Assembly: GCA_030618675.1 (NCBI GenBank)
Contig: JAUXCV010000054.1
Span: forward strand, 1-8,781
Origin: Acidimicrobiia bacterium
GTDB taxonomy: Bacteria; Actinomycetota; Acidimicrobiia; Spongiisociales; UBA5794
Length of the DNA stretch: 8,781 bases
Direction of reading: 5' to 3'
Part shown: positions 1 through 5,309 of the stretch, one piece after another
How positions within the stretch are numbered: the first letter of the stretch is position 1
Layout: each line of letters starts with the position of its first letter
The notes under the pieces: model-generated
Databases searched by the model: none
What the model saw: the letters and a program-made list of their open reading frames with translations, nothing else
What the model was told of the DNA's origin: nothing
Made by a program: the position numbers and the translations under genes

Positions 1-56
1 ACCTCCCCCTGAGCCTGAATCCTCGGTTCCTGAGGAGAATGAGCGCCTCTCCACAT

Positions 57-83
57 GTCCCCCCGACGGAACGGCGGGGGGAC
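57..83. repeat. Inverted repeat, 9-bp arms
   Basis: GTCCCCCCG at 57-65 is the exact reverse complement of CGGGGGGAC at 75-83, with a 9-nt loop. It would form a very stable stem. There is no T-run on either side, so it is not a standard intrinsic terminator. It appears to be one module of the surrounding repeat mosaic. Confidence 0.6.
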
Positions 84-186
84 GCGAGGAGCCTGCGACG
101 AGCAGGGGGGCACCGGCGAGTTCGCAGGGGGGCATCTGTATCCGAGTTCGATGGTGTCAAGGCGGCCCCCTCTGGCCTGCCGGCCA

Positions 187-211
187 TCTCCCCCACGCTG
201 CGTGGGGGAGA
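187..211. repeat. Perfect 11-bp hairpin with 3-nt loop
   Basis: TCTCCCCCACG (187-197) and CGTGGGGGAGA (201-211) are exact reverse complements around the loop CTG. This is the strongest hairpin in the window. A preceding smaller palindrome, TGGCC-TGCC-GGCCA (173-186), abuts it. No T-run follows on either strand, so a repeat element or RNA-processing structure is as likely as a terminator. Confidence 0.7.
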
Positions 212-315
212 ATGTCAGAGAGCCCTGCTCGCACCTTCACCCAGATCGTGATCTTCGGCAACACCTCGAATCCAGGCCCCACCACGAGATCCCGCCGGTG
301 AACCCGACCACAAAA

Positions 316-351
316 CGCGGATCCAGGCTGAGGGGGAGGAAGAGATCCGCG
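316..351. repeat. Inverted repeat, 8-bp arms
   Basis: CGCGGATC (316-323) is the exact reverse complement of GATCCGCG (344-351), separated by a 20-nt purine-rich loop on the plus strand. Role unknown; it belongs to the repeat mosaic. Confidence 0.45.
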
Positions 352-373
352 CCCTACGCGTGCGTCTTCTCGG

Positions 374-397
374 TACTCAATACTCGGTACTCAGTAC
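374..397. repeat. Heptad tandem repeat TACTCnn
   Basis: TACTC occurs at 374-378, 381-385 and 388-392, followed by TAC at 395-397, giving an exact 7-bp period with variable dinucleotides AA, GG and AG. The array sits next to the hairpin that follows the acyl-CoA dehydrogenase stop codon. I know of no function; it looks like a short intergenic repeat array. Confidence 0.65.
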
Positions 398-412
398 GGC
401 GCCGCAGGCGCC
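398..412 (-). terminator. GC-only hairpin directly after the acyl-CoA dehydrogenase stop
   Basis: GGCGCC-GCA-GGCGCC is a perfect 6-bp stem with a 3-nt loop. On the minus strand it starts immediately after the TAG stop codon at 413-415. Position and stem strength suggest a transcript end or 3'-stabilising hairpin. The sequence after it is not T-rich, so classic intrinsic termination is uncertain; U-tract-poor hairpins are often proposed as terminators in GC-rich actinobacteria. Confidence 0.4.
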
Positions 413-1597
413 CTAATTGAACGCAGGGATACCTGTGATGGCTTGGCCGAGCACAAGCGTGTGGACCTCGTTGGTCCCCTCGTATGTGATCACGGATTCG
501 AGGTTGTTCATGTGCCGGATGACGGGGTACTCGAGCGTGATCCCGTTGGCGCCGAGGATGCTCCGGGCTTCACGAGCCACCTCCAACGCCGATCGAACGT
601 TCTCCATCTTCCCGAAGCTGATCTGCTCCGACGTGAGCGTTCCGTCGTCGTGCTTCCGTCCCAGGTGGACCGAGAGAAGCATCGACTGGTTCACCTTCAC
701 CATCATCTCCGTGAGTTTGCGCTGCGTGAGTTGGAACGAGGCGATCGGGCGTCCGAACTGGATCCGGTCCTTCGCATAGGCCAGCGCTGATTCGTAGCTC
801 GCACGGCCGGCACCCACGGCGCCGAAGAGGATCCCGAAGCGGGCCTCGTTGAGACAGGCCAATGGCCCTTTGAGCCCGGCGACGTTGGGGAGCACCGCGT
901 CATCGGGTAGTCGAACGCCGTCGAAGACGAGTTCCGATGTGATCGACGCACGAAGAGACAGCTTGTGGTGGATGTTGTTCGCCGAGAACCCCGGCGTGTC
1001 GGTGGGCACGATGAATCCACGAATGCCCCCATCTGTCTGGGCCCACACGACGGCCACGTCGGCGATACCCCCGTTCGTGATCCACATCTTCGTGCCATCG
1101 AGGATCCAGTCCGAACCGTCACGGCGGGCCCGGGTCTTCATCGAACTCGGATCTGAGCCGGCATCGGCCTCGGTGAGTCCGAAACAGCCGACGATGTCAC
1201 CCGCGGCCATGCCGGGGAGCCATCGCTGTTTCTGTTCTTCTGATCCGAACGCCCAGATGGGGTACATCGCGAGCGATCCCTGCACGGACACGAAGCTCCG
1301 AATCCCCGAGTCGCCGGCCTCGAGTTCCGTACAGGCCAGCCCGTAGCTGACGGCGTTCGTACCCGCGCACCCGTATCCATCGAGGTGCATGCCGAAGAGT
1401 CCGAGCGCCCCCATTTCCTTGGCGAGTTCCTTTGGGAGCGTCCCTTCTTCGAACCAGTCGGCGACGTTCGGAAGGATCCTGTCACCGACGAACTCTCGGA
1501 CCGTATCCCGGATGAGGCGTTCTTCGTCGTCGAGGAGAGCGTCGATCTGGAGGAAGTCGTGCGGGGTTTCGCCCCCGGGGCGGATAGCGGTGCTCAT
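413..1597 (-). CDS. gcdH: Acyl-CoA dehydrogenase, glutaryl-CoA dehydrogenase type
   Basis: This 394-aa cytoplasmic FAD enzyme belongs to the acyl-CoA dehydrogenase superfamily, and its sequence is closest to glutaryl-CoA dehydrogenase, which oxidises and decarboxylates glutaryl-CoA to crotonyl-CoA in lysine/tryptophan breakdown. The flavin-binding stretch CFGLTEADAGSD is at 138-149 and WITNG at 172-176. The catalytic base is Glu373 in YEGTNEVH, matching Glu370 of the human enzyme. Glu93, Arg100 and Ser101 (ELEAGDSGIRS) match the residues that human GCDH uses to hold the glutaryl carboxylate. The C-terminal GQAITGIPAF is also GCDH-like. The frame is open for 98 codons upstream, but that part overlaps mscS and is low-complexity, so I start at ATG 1597. 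It is the last gene of the minus-strand block, 10 nt after the mscS stop. No electron-transfer flavoprotein or pathway partner is nearby, so a different short-chain acyl-CoA substrate is possible. Confidence 0.9.
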   Translation of the reverse strand: MSTAIRPGGETPHDFLQIDALLDDEERLIRDTVREFVGDRILPNVADWFEEGTLPKELAKEMGALGLFGMHLDGYGCAGTNAVSYGLACTELEAGDSGIRSFVSVQGSLAMYPIWAFGSEEQKQRWLPGMAAGDIVGCFGLTEADAGSDPSSMKTRARRDGSDWILDGTKMWITNGGIADVAVVWAQTDGGIRGFIVPTDTPGFSANNIHHKLSLRASITSELVFDGVRLPDDAVLPNVAGLKGPLACLNEARFGILFGAVGAGRASYESALAYAKDRIQFGRPIASFQLTQRKLTEMMVKVNQSMLLSVHLGRKHDDGTLTSEQISFGKMENVRSALEVAREARSILGANGITLEYPVIRHMNNLESVITYEGTNEVHTLVLGQAITGIPAFN

Positions 1598-1604
1598 GAC
1601 CCTC

Positions 1605-1610
1605 AGCCTA
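1605..1610 (-). promoter_or_regulatory. Possible -10 box TAGGCT for leaderless acyl-CoA dehydrogenase
   Basis: On the minus strand TAGGCT lies exactly 7 nt before the ATG at 1597; its TAG is the stop codon of the MscS gene. A TAnnnT hexamer at this distance would place the transcript start at the initiation codon. I see no convincing -35. The intervening GAGGG could alternatively serve as a weak Shine-Dalgarno very close to the ATG. Confidence 0.4.
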
Positions 1611-2480
1611 CAGGTCACCACCGCCTGGACGATTATCAGAATCTCCCCACCAGAGCGTGCGCTGGGGGAAGGCGATGACGATTCCCTCTCGAGCCAAGGC
1701 CCGGGCCACGGTCCTGGCGACACCATCCACCGCCCGGTACTGATCGAGTACAAGAGGGTCGTGCCAGAACAGGAGTTGGAACTCGACGGCGTTGTCGCCG
1801 AACGCGGAGACGAGGGCTTCCGGTGGAGGCTCGGGATGAGCCAATTCGCAGGCGGTGGCGGCGTCTTCGAGGACCTGCTTCGCGCGGTCAAGGTCGGTGC
1901 CGTAGGCCACGCCCACCTCGAGTGTCGACCGTCGGTTGCCGAGATCCGTCAGATTCACGACGGCATTGTCGATCACCATCTTGTTGGGGATGTGGATGTT
2001 CTCGCCGTCGATCGTCTCGATGACGACGGTTCTGCCTGTGATCTCCAGCACGGTGCCGGTTCCGCTCTCAGTGACGATCTGGTCCCCAGCGGCGAACATC
2101 GGTGCGCTCTGCAGGACGAGTCCGGAGGAGAAGTTGTCCATCAATCGTCGCCCGGCGAAGAACACGACAACGGCAATGGCGATGATGATCAGCAAAGCCG
2201 GCCCGATATCGATGCCGAGAAGGACGATGGCATAGATGATGCCGACGAAGATGATGACCCAACCGCTGGCCCTAGCGATGAGGGATGCTCCCTCTTCGGA
2301 GAGATGAGGGAAGCGGCGAAGGACCTTCCGCAGCATCCGACGTGCCAGCCGGGCAAGGACGAGGGAGATGACGACCACGAGGCCGGCCCAGACGAAGTCC
2401 CAGGCCGTCATCTGATCGACATTGACGAAATCCTCAAGTTGCTCCGTTGACGGGATCGGCACCTGTGCCCTGATGCTCAT
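1608..2480 (-). CDS. MscS-family small-conductance mechanosensitive channel
   Basis: This 290-aa inner-membrane protein should form a homoheptameric tension-gated channel that releases solutes on hypo-osmotic shock. Three membrane segments are visible at about 28-46, 72-91 and 94-110. The third continues into the kinked pore-lining and beta-domain entry region (GRRLMDNFSSG at 110-120, then PMFAAGDQI), a strong MscS signature. The soluble alpha/beta vestibule follows, ending with the family-like motif FPQRTLWW at 271-278. Length is close to E. coli MscS (286 aa). The open frame extends 21 codons further, but ATG 2480 overlaps the rnhB stop as ATGA, so I choose it; translation is probably coupled to rnhB. 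No strong Shine-Dalgarno is seen. Genomic pairing with rnhB says little about function. Conductance and ion preference cannot be judged. Confidence 0.92.
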   Translation of the reverse strand: MSIRAQVPIPSTEQLEDFVNVDQMTAWDFVWAGLVVVISLVLARLARRMLRKVLRRFPHLSEEGASLIARASGWVIIFVGIIYAIVLLGIDIGPALLIIIAIAVVVFFAGRRLMDNFSSGLVLQSAPMFAAGDQIVTESGTGTVLEITGRTVVIETIDGENIHIPNKMVIDNAVVNLTDLGNRRSTLEVGVAYGTDLDRAKQVLEDAATACELAHPEPPPEALVSAFGDNAVEFQLLFWHDPLVLDQYRAVDGVARTVARALAREGIVIAFPQRTLWWGDSDNRPGGGDL

Positions 2481-3181
2481 GTGACGGCCCCGGAGAACAA
2501 CTGCTTCTGGCCACCGGTGGCGGCCCTCGGAATCCCAGACCACGGCAGGTCATCCATGAACGACCAACTCGTACGATGGATCACGGTCGGCCCGAATGCG
2601 GAGAGAGCAGCGCGATGGCGGGGGCAGGGGTAGCCCTTGTTCCGATCGAAGTCGAACCCGGGGAAAGATGGCGCCATCGTTCGCATCAGCCGATCACGCG
2701 TCACCTTCGCCAGGATGGATGCTGCAGCGATCGTTAGTGACGTGGCATCTCCGCCCACGATCGTTCTCGTGTTGCCGGTGTCGACGAAGTCCCAGCGGCC
2801 ATCGACGAGGACCCGGTCCGGTGCGACACCCAGCCCGCCGAGCGCTCGCTTTGCAGCGAGTCGCTGAGCAGCGGACATGCCGAGCCGATCGCACTCCTCG
2901 GGGGAAGCATGGCCGACGCTCCACGCCGCGCACCAGTTCGCGACCCGCTCGAAAAGGCCTTCGCGTTCGCGTTCGTTGAGCATCTTCGAATCCCGGATCT
3001 TGTAGATCCGTTTCCCGGTCGGAACGACCGCGGCAGCCACGGTGAGCGGCCCGGCCCAGGATCCGCGCCCAACCTCATCCACCCCGACAACGACGCTGGC
3101 TCCGTCGGCCCACAGTTCGCGCTCCACGGCAAGGCCGGGTGCCTTTGAGCGAAGCGATGGGCGCAGTCGGGTGGATCTCAC
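2477..3181 (-). CDS. rnhB: Ribonuclease HII
   Basis: This 234-aa cytoplasmic nuclease cleaves the RNA strand of RNA-DNA hybrids and starts repair of ribonucleotides misincorporated in DNA. The four metal-binding acidic residues are present: Asp35 and Glu36 in GVDEVGRG, Asp127 in VLVDG and Asp145 in GGDA, spaced as in the E. coli enzyme (D16, E17, D108, D126). The IAAASILAKVTRD segment and the GYPCPRHRAAL motif (family form GYGT..H..AL) are also characteristic. I chose GTG 3181 as start: the longer frame (to ATG 3295) would overlap yqgE by 79 bp, while GTG 3181 has a TATCCT box 6 nt upstream and a typical N-terminal length. GTG 3127 is a second option. The TGA overlaps the downstream MscS ATG. 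A housekeeping gene; function is confident, start less so. Confidence 0.93.
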   Translation of the reverse strand: MRSTRLRPSLRSKAPGLAVERELWADGASVVVGVDEVGRGSWAGPLTVAAAVVPTGKRIYKIRDSKMLNEREREGLFERVANWCAAWSVGHASPEECDRLGMSAAQRLAAKRALGGLGVAPDRVLVDGRWDFVDTGNTRTIVGGDATSLTIAAASILAKVTRDRLMRTMAPSFPGFDFDRNKGYPCPRHRAALSAFGPTVIHRTSWSFMDDLPWSGIPRAATGGQKQLFSGAVT

Positions 3182-3187
3182 GGGACG

Positions 3188-3193
3188 AGGATA
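3188..3193 (-). promoter_or_regulatory. Possible -10 box TATCCT that supports the rnhB GTG start
   Basis: On the minus strand TATCCT is followed by 6 nt (CGTCCC) and then the GTG at 3181. It lies in the 35-nt gap between yqgE and rnhB. It fits a leaderless promoter and is one reason for preferring this start. A GGGGG run just upstream is too far from the GTG to be a good Shine-Dalgarno. No clear -35 is visible. Confidence 0.4.
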
Positions 3194-3216
3194 CCCCCTT
3201 CGGCCCACAGGACCGC

Positions 3217-3768
3217 TCAGTTGTTCCTCGGGTCGATCGGGTAGTTGGCGTACCGGGCGATCTGCGGATCCTGTCTCAGCAAGACCCGTCGCCACAAGGT
3301 CGTCGGGACCGGATCGAATACGTCATCGACCGATCCTTCCACGGGGAACCATGATCCGATGCCCAGTTCCATCTCCAGTTGGCCTGCGCCCCATCCCGCG
3401 TATCCGGAGAAGATCCGCATCTCCTCGAGACCGTCGACATCGTCCGGATCACGGGAGACGTCGACGAACCCTACGAAGTCAGGTGTCGGCTGCCAGATGT
3501 CATCTGCCGCGACTCCGGGCCGATGTGCCACTCCGATCGCCGTCTCCGTCTGGACGGGGCCGCCGGCGAAGACCTGGGCGGGAGGGGCCAGACGTTCGCA
3601 CCAGGCGGGCAGATGGGCCCTGACCTCCAGGTCCAGCGGCCGGTCGAGCACGACGCCCACAGCCCCGTTCTGGTCGTAGTCGACGAGCAGGACGACCGAT
3701 CGGAAGAAGTTGGGATCGACGAGAACGGGCGAAGCCACGAGAAGCATGCCCCGACGGAGTTCGGCCAT
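3217..3768 (-). CDS. YqgE / UPF0301 (DUF179) family protein
   Basis: This 183-aa soluble protein belongs to the widespread UPF0301 (AlgH/YqgE) family, whose biochemical role is not settled; links to transcriptional control have been proposed in some bacteria. Family hallmarks are plain: the N-terminal GMLLVASPVLVDPNFFRSVV, GAVGVVLDRPL (usual form GxxGxxLNRP), FAGGPV, and the most diagnostic SGYAGWGAGQLEMEL at about residues 120-134, followed by GSWFPVEG. Length is typical. The ATG at 3768 fits the family N-terminus, yet neither a Shine-Dalgarno nor a TAnnnT box at the leaderless distance is present. It is 54 nt downstream of the DUF1918-like gene and 35 nt upstream of rnhB, all on one strand, so co-transcription is likely. 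No missing segment or odd residue stands out. Confidence 0.93.
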   Translation of the reverse strand: MAELRRGMLLVASPVLVDPNFFRSVVLLVDYDQNGAVGVVLDRPLDLEVRAHLPAWCERLAPPAQVFAGGPVQTETAIGVAHRPGVAADDIWQPTPDFVGFVDVSRDPDDVDGLEEMRIFSGYAGWGAGQLEMELGIGSWFPVEGSVDDVFDPVPTTLWRRVLLRQDPQIARYANYPIDPRNN

Positions 3769-3790
3769 GTACGTAGGTTGGCAGGTTCGG

Positions 3791-3822
3791 TCGGCGATTG
3801 CCGCCGATCCAGCGGCCGATCG
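3791..3822 (-). other. Two overlapping hairpins between the DUF1918-like gene and yqgE
   Basis: TCGGCG (3791-3796) pairs with CGCCGA (3802-3807) across a 5-nt loop; CGATC (3805-3809) pairs with GATCG (3818-3822). The arms overlap, so the two stems are mutually exclusive. They fill most of the 54-nt gap and could act as a transcript processing site or weak attenuator. There is no U-tract. Short GC-rich stems can also arise by chance. Confidence 0.3.
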
Positions 3823-4002
3823 TCAGCGGGGAGCAGGGTCCTTGTCGGGGATGAGCGCTCCACCCGACAGAATGGAGATATGCCCGTCGTTCCAACGAAC
3901 CTCGACCGTTCCCGCTTCGACTCGTTGGATGACCCCGCGCCGCGGTTCCCGCCCGACGACCTTCGTGAGGGTCTTGACTCGCTGGCCCTTGTGCAGACTC
4001 AT
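3823..4002 (-). CDS. Small DUF1918-like protein
   Basis: This 59-aa protein starts MSLHKGQRVKTLTKVVG and contains RRGVIQRVEAGTVEVRWNDG followed by H-I-S-I-L-S-G-G-A-L-I-P. The pattern G-x-R-V at the start, R-x-G-x-I, V-R-W-x-D-G-H and a final Gly/Pro loop resembles actinobacterial DUF1918 proteins, small predicted SH3-like beta barrels of unknown function. The family match is from memory of the motif and is moderate. The open frame extends 32 codons upstream, but ATG 4002 has a good Shine-Dalgarno, GGAGGA at 4016-4011, 8 nt before it, and a TATGAT box farther up, which settles the start. It is the first gene of the minus-strand block and faces the divergent PEBP gene. The C-terminus is short and charged. 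No membrane segment or signal peptide. Confidence 0.7.
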   Translation of the reverse strand: MSLHKGQRVKTLTKVVGREPRRGVIQRVEAGTVEVRWNDGHISILSGGALIPDKDPAPR

Positions 4003-4032
4003 CGCAATAGTCCTCCGTCGTCTCTTGGTTCG

Positions 4033-4038
4033 ATCATA
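4033..4038 (-). promoter_or_regulatory. Probable -10 element TATGAT for the minus-strand block
   Basis: TATGAT (minus strand) matches five of six bases of the TATAAT consensus. It lies about 30 nt upstream of the ATG at 4002, leaving a short leader of roughly 24 nt that includes the GGAGGA ribosome binding site. No good -35 at 16-18 nt spacing is seen. Confidence 0.45.
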
Positions 4039-4111
4039 CGTGATGTCGGCTTCGCCCGGGAGGGCCATTCGCCTCTCCTGTCGACGATTCGAGACCATTC
4101 CTCCGCGCGGC

Positions 4112-4117
4112 TATCGT
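4112..4117 (+). promoter_or_regulatory. Possible -10 element TATCGT for the PEBP gene
   Basis: TATCGT fits TAnnnT and ends 7 nt before the AGGAGGTG ribosome binding site (4125-4132). Transcription would start at about 4124 and give a leader of about 12 nt. The -35 region is not recognisable. With TATGAT on the other strand it makes 4003-4135 a compact divergent promoter region. Confidence 0.35.
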
Positions 4118-4135
4118 CGGAGCCAGGAGGTGCCC

Positions 4136-4759
4136 ATGGAACTCTGGAGCAACGACTTCTCTGAAGGTGAGCCGATCCCCGGTGAGTTCGCCTTCTGTCT
4201 GCCTCATGCAGAACAGCACGCGACCTTCGGACCGAACCGCAATCCACATCTGGCGTGGTCCGGCCTGCCGGAAGGGACCCGCAGTCTTGCGGTCATCTGT
4301 CACGACCGGCACGCGCCGACGAAACCCGATGATGTCAACGTCGAGGGCAGGGAGATCCCCGAGGATCTGTCGCGGACGGACTTCTTCCACTGGCTGCTCG
4401 TTGGCCTCTCCCCCGAGATCACGGAGATCGGAACCGCAGCGTGTTCGGACGGCGTCACAGAAGGCGGGAAGGGCGACAAGTCTCCGTTCGGTTGTCAGGA
4501 AGGCGTCAACGACTACACCGGCTGGTTCGCGGGAGATTCGGATATGGCGGGTGACTACCACGGGTACGACGGACCCTGCCCACCCTGGAATGACAGCCTC
4601 GTGCATCACTACGTGTTCACCCTCTTCGCTCTCGATACAGAGTCACTCGAACTCCCCGATCGGTTCGGAGGCGCGGACGCCCGTGCAGCGATCGAGGGCC
4701 ATGTCCTCGCATCTGCCGACATCACCGGTACGTACACATTGAATCCGCGGCTGTCCTGA
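4136..4759 (+). CDS. PEBP family protein (YbhB/YbcL, Raf kinase inhibitor-like)
   Basis: This 207-aa protein belongs to the phosphatidylethanolamine-binding protein family; bacterial members are soluble and mostly of unknown role, with a small anion/phosphate-binding pocket. Visible motifs: NPHLAW (36-41, family form SPxLxW), the pocket motif ICHDRHAPT (54-62), FFHWLLVGLSP (83-93) and YDGPCPPWND (144-153) followed by HHYVFTLFALD (157-167). Between the pocket His85 and the Y-x-G-P-C-P-P motif is a longer stretch than in E. coli YbhB, rich in Gly/Asp with two Cys (103, 120). No signal peptide is seen. The start is fixed by a near-consensus AGGAGGTG at 4125-4132, 3 nt before the ATG. It is the first of three plus-strand genes; the next starts 48 nt downstream. 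The ligand is unknown. Confidence 0.85.
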   Translation: MELWSNDFSEGEPIPGEFAFCLPHAEQHATFGPNRNPHLAWSGLPEGTRSLAVICHDRHAPTKPDDVNVEGREIPEDLSRTDFFHWLLVGLSPEITEIGTAACSDGVTEGGKGDKSPFGCQEGVNDYTGWFAGDSDMAGDYHGYDGPCPPWNDSLVHHYVFTLFALDTESLELPDRFGGADARAAIEGHVLASADITGTYTLNPRLS

Positions 4760-4794
4760 ACGCGAGTCATCGCTCGGTTGTTCGATTCGTGGTG

Positions 4795-4800
4795 TAGGTT
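4795..4800 (+). promoter_or_regulatory. Possible -10 box TAGGTT for leaderless GNAT-like gene
   Basis: TAGGTT is followed by exactly 7 nt and then the ATG at 4808. The gene has no Shine-Dalgarno. This box is the argument for ATG 4808 over the upstream TTG at 4778. No good -35 is seen. Confidence 0.4.
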
Positions 4801-4807
4801 CGTTGGC

Positions 4808-5299
4808 ATGGACGTAAGGCTCGCTCAGCATGATGATCTTGCGGCGATTGAGGAACTCACTCGCTGGGCTTGCTCGGAGGCGATCGGTGAGATGGTGCCC
4901 GAAACCGTCGTCGACACCGAGATCCGGCGCCGGTTCCGCAAGTCGATCCTCTCGGAACACCTCCTGGCCCAGCGGCTTCTCGTCGGTGCCGACTCCGCCG
5001 GCAATCTCGAACTCGCCGTCATGATCAACGACAGGTCGGACCACCTTGAGCTCGTCGGTGTCGTCGTTCCCTCTCACCCCGGCGGAGCCGTCGACGGACG
5101 TTCCCTCGTGGATTCTCTCCGGTTCATGGGATGGGTCGGCCCGATCTCATCGAGCGTCGCTCTCGGTCACACCGTCCAGGAACGCTTCCACGAAGCAGCG
5201 GGGTTCACGCCGGGCGAGGTCACCATGGATCGAGTCGCCGGGCATGAGGTATTCAGACGCGAATGGTGGCTCGACCCTGTTCTCTCAGCCGCCGGGTAG
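4808..5299 (+). CDS. GNAT-like N-acetyltransferase domain protein, divergent
   Basis: This 163-aa protein has the layout of a GNAT acyltransferase. The N-terminus MDVRLAQHDDLAAIEEL looks like beta1-alpha1 of that fold. A beta4-like strand LELVGVVVP (80-88) leads into the segment where the acetyl-CoA pyrophosphate loop should be, and ERFHEAAGFTPGE (125-137) resembles the C-terminal FYer-x-GF motif. The loop itself, SHPGGAVDGRSL (89-100), only loosely fits Q/RxxGxG/A: Ser stands where Gln/Arg is usual and extra residues precede the helix. It may therefore be an inactive or unusual member. The acceptor is unknown. It starts 48 nt after the PEBP gene and ends 10 nt before adenosine deaminase; its own TAG forms part of the putative box of that gene. 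GNAT assignment is by motif reading and is moderate. Confidence 0.6.
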   Translation: MDVRLAQHDDLAAIEELTRWACSEAIGEMVPETVVDTEIRRRFRKSILSEHLLAQRLLVGADSAGNLELAVMINDRSDHLELVGVVVPSHPGGAVDGRSLVDSLRFMGWVGPISSSVALGHTVQERFHEAAGFTPGEVTMDRVAGHEVFRREWWLDPVLSAAG

Positions 5300-5302
5300 T
5301 CT
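5297..5302 (+). promoter_or_regulatory. Possible -10 box TAGTCT for leaderless adenosine deaminase
   Basis: TAGTCT is followed by exactly 7 nt (GCGCGAC) and the ATG at 5310. Its first three bases are the stop codon of the GNAT-like gene. There is no Shine-Dalgarno before this ATG. A -35 is not evident, so promoter status is inferred from spacing alone. Confidence 0.4.
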
Positions 5303-5309
5303 GCGCGAC

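Larger units (their letters stand above)
1..412. repeat. Gene-free repeat mosaic with several inverted repeats
   Basis: I see no supportable gene in this stretch; the open frames here lack a ribosome binding site, cross the hairpins and have low-complexity Arg/Pro/Gly composition. It is instead packed with symmetric elements: 9-bp arms at 57-65 and 75-83, an 11-bp direct repeat (GCAGGGGGGCA) at 102-112 and 124-134, 5-bp arms at 173-177 and 182-186, a perfect 11-bp stem at 187-211, 8-bp arms at 316-323 and 344-351, a 7-bp-period tandem repeat at 374-397 and a perfect 6-bp stem at 398-412. Such clusters are typical of dispersed intergenic repeats (REP/MITE-like) in large actinobacterial genomes, but whether copies occur elsewhere cannot be seen from one window. 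It lies downstream of the acyl-CoA dehydrogenase gene, so part may also end that transcript. Confidence 0.6.

Noticed and set aside
258..323. Minus-strand reading FVVGFTGGIS resembling the P-loop start of dephospho-CoA kinase
   Set aside because: The P-loop Gly-Lys-Ser is absent, the following residues (WWGLDSRCC) do not fit, and the frame carries no further similarity; treated as chance.
1..412. CRISPR array or integron attC site in the repeat-rich left edge
   Set aside because: There is no regularly spaced 23-37-bp repeat with unique spacers and no cas or integrase gene; the repeats differ from one another and are mostly palindromes.
39..420. Two overlapping plus-strand open frames (39-251 and 55-420) that could be small genes
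   Set aside because: They run through the inverted repeats, lack ribosome binding sites or start-proximal boxes, and encode Arg/Pro/Gly-rich low-complexity peptides typical of GC-rich noncoding DNA; the second also runs past the stop of the opposite gene.
1598..1891. 98-codon N-terminal extension of the acyl-CoA dehydrogenase frame
   Set aside because: It overlaps the MscS coding end in another frame and is Ser/Pro-rich without homology; family similarity starts just after ATG 1597.
1389..2450. 353-codon plus-strand open frame antisense to the acyl-CoA dehydrogenase and MscS genes
   Set aside because: It is a shadow of two clearly homologous genes in GC-rich DNA; its product is Asp/Glu/Gly-rich without any domain pattern.
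3182..3295. 38-codon N-terminal extension of ribonuclease HII to ATG 3295
   Set aside because: It would overlap the end of yqgE by 79 bp and has no family similarity; GTG 3181 gives a normal length and has an upstream box.
4034..4609. 191-codon minus-strand open frame antisense to the PEBP gene
   Set aside because: The PEBP gene has clear motifs and a near-consensus ribosome binding site; the antisense frame has neither and would cross the divergent promoter region.
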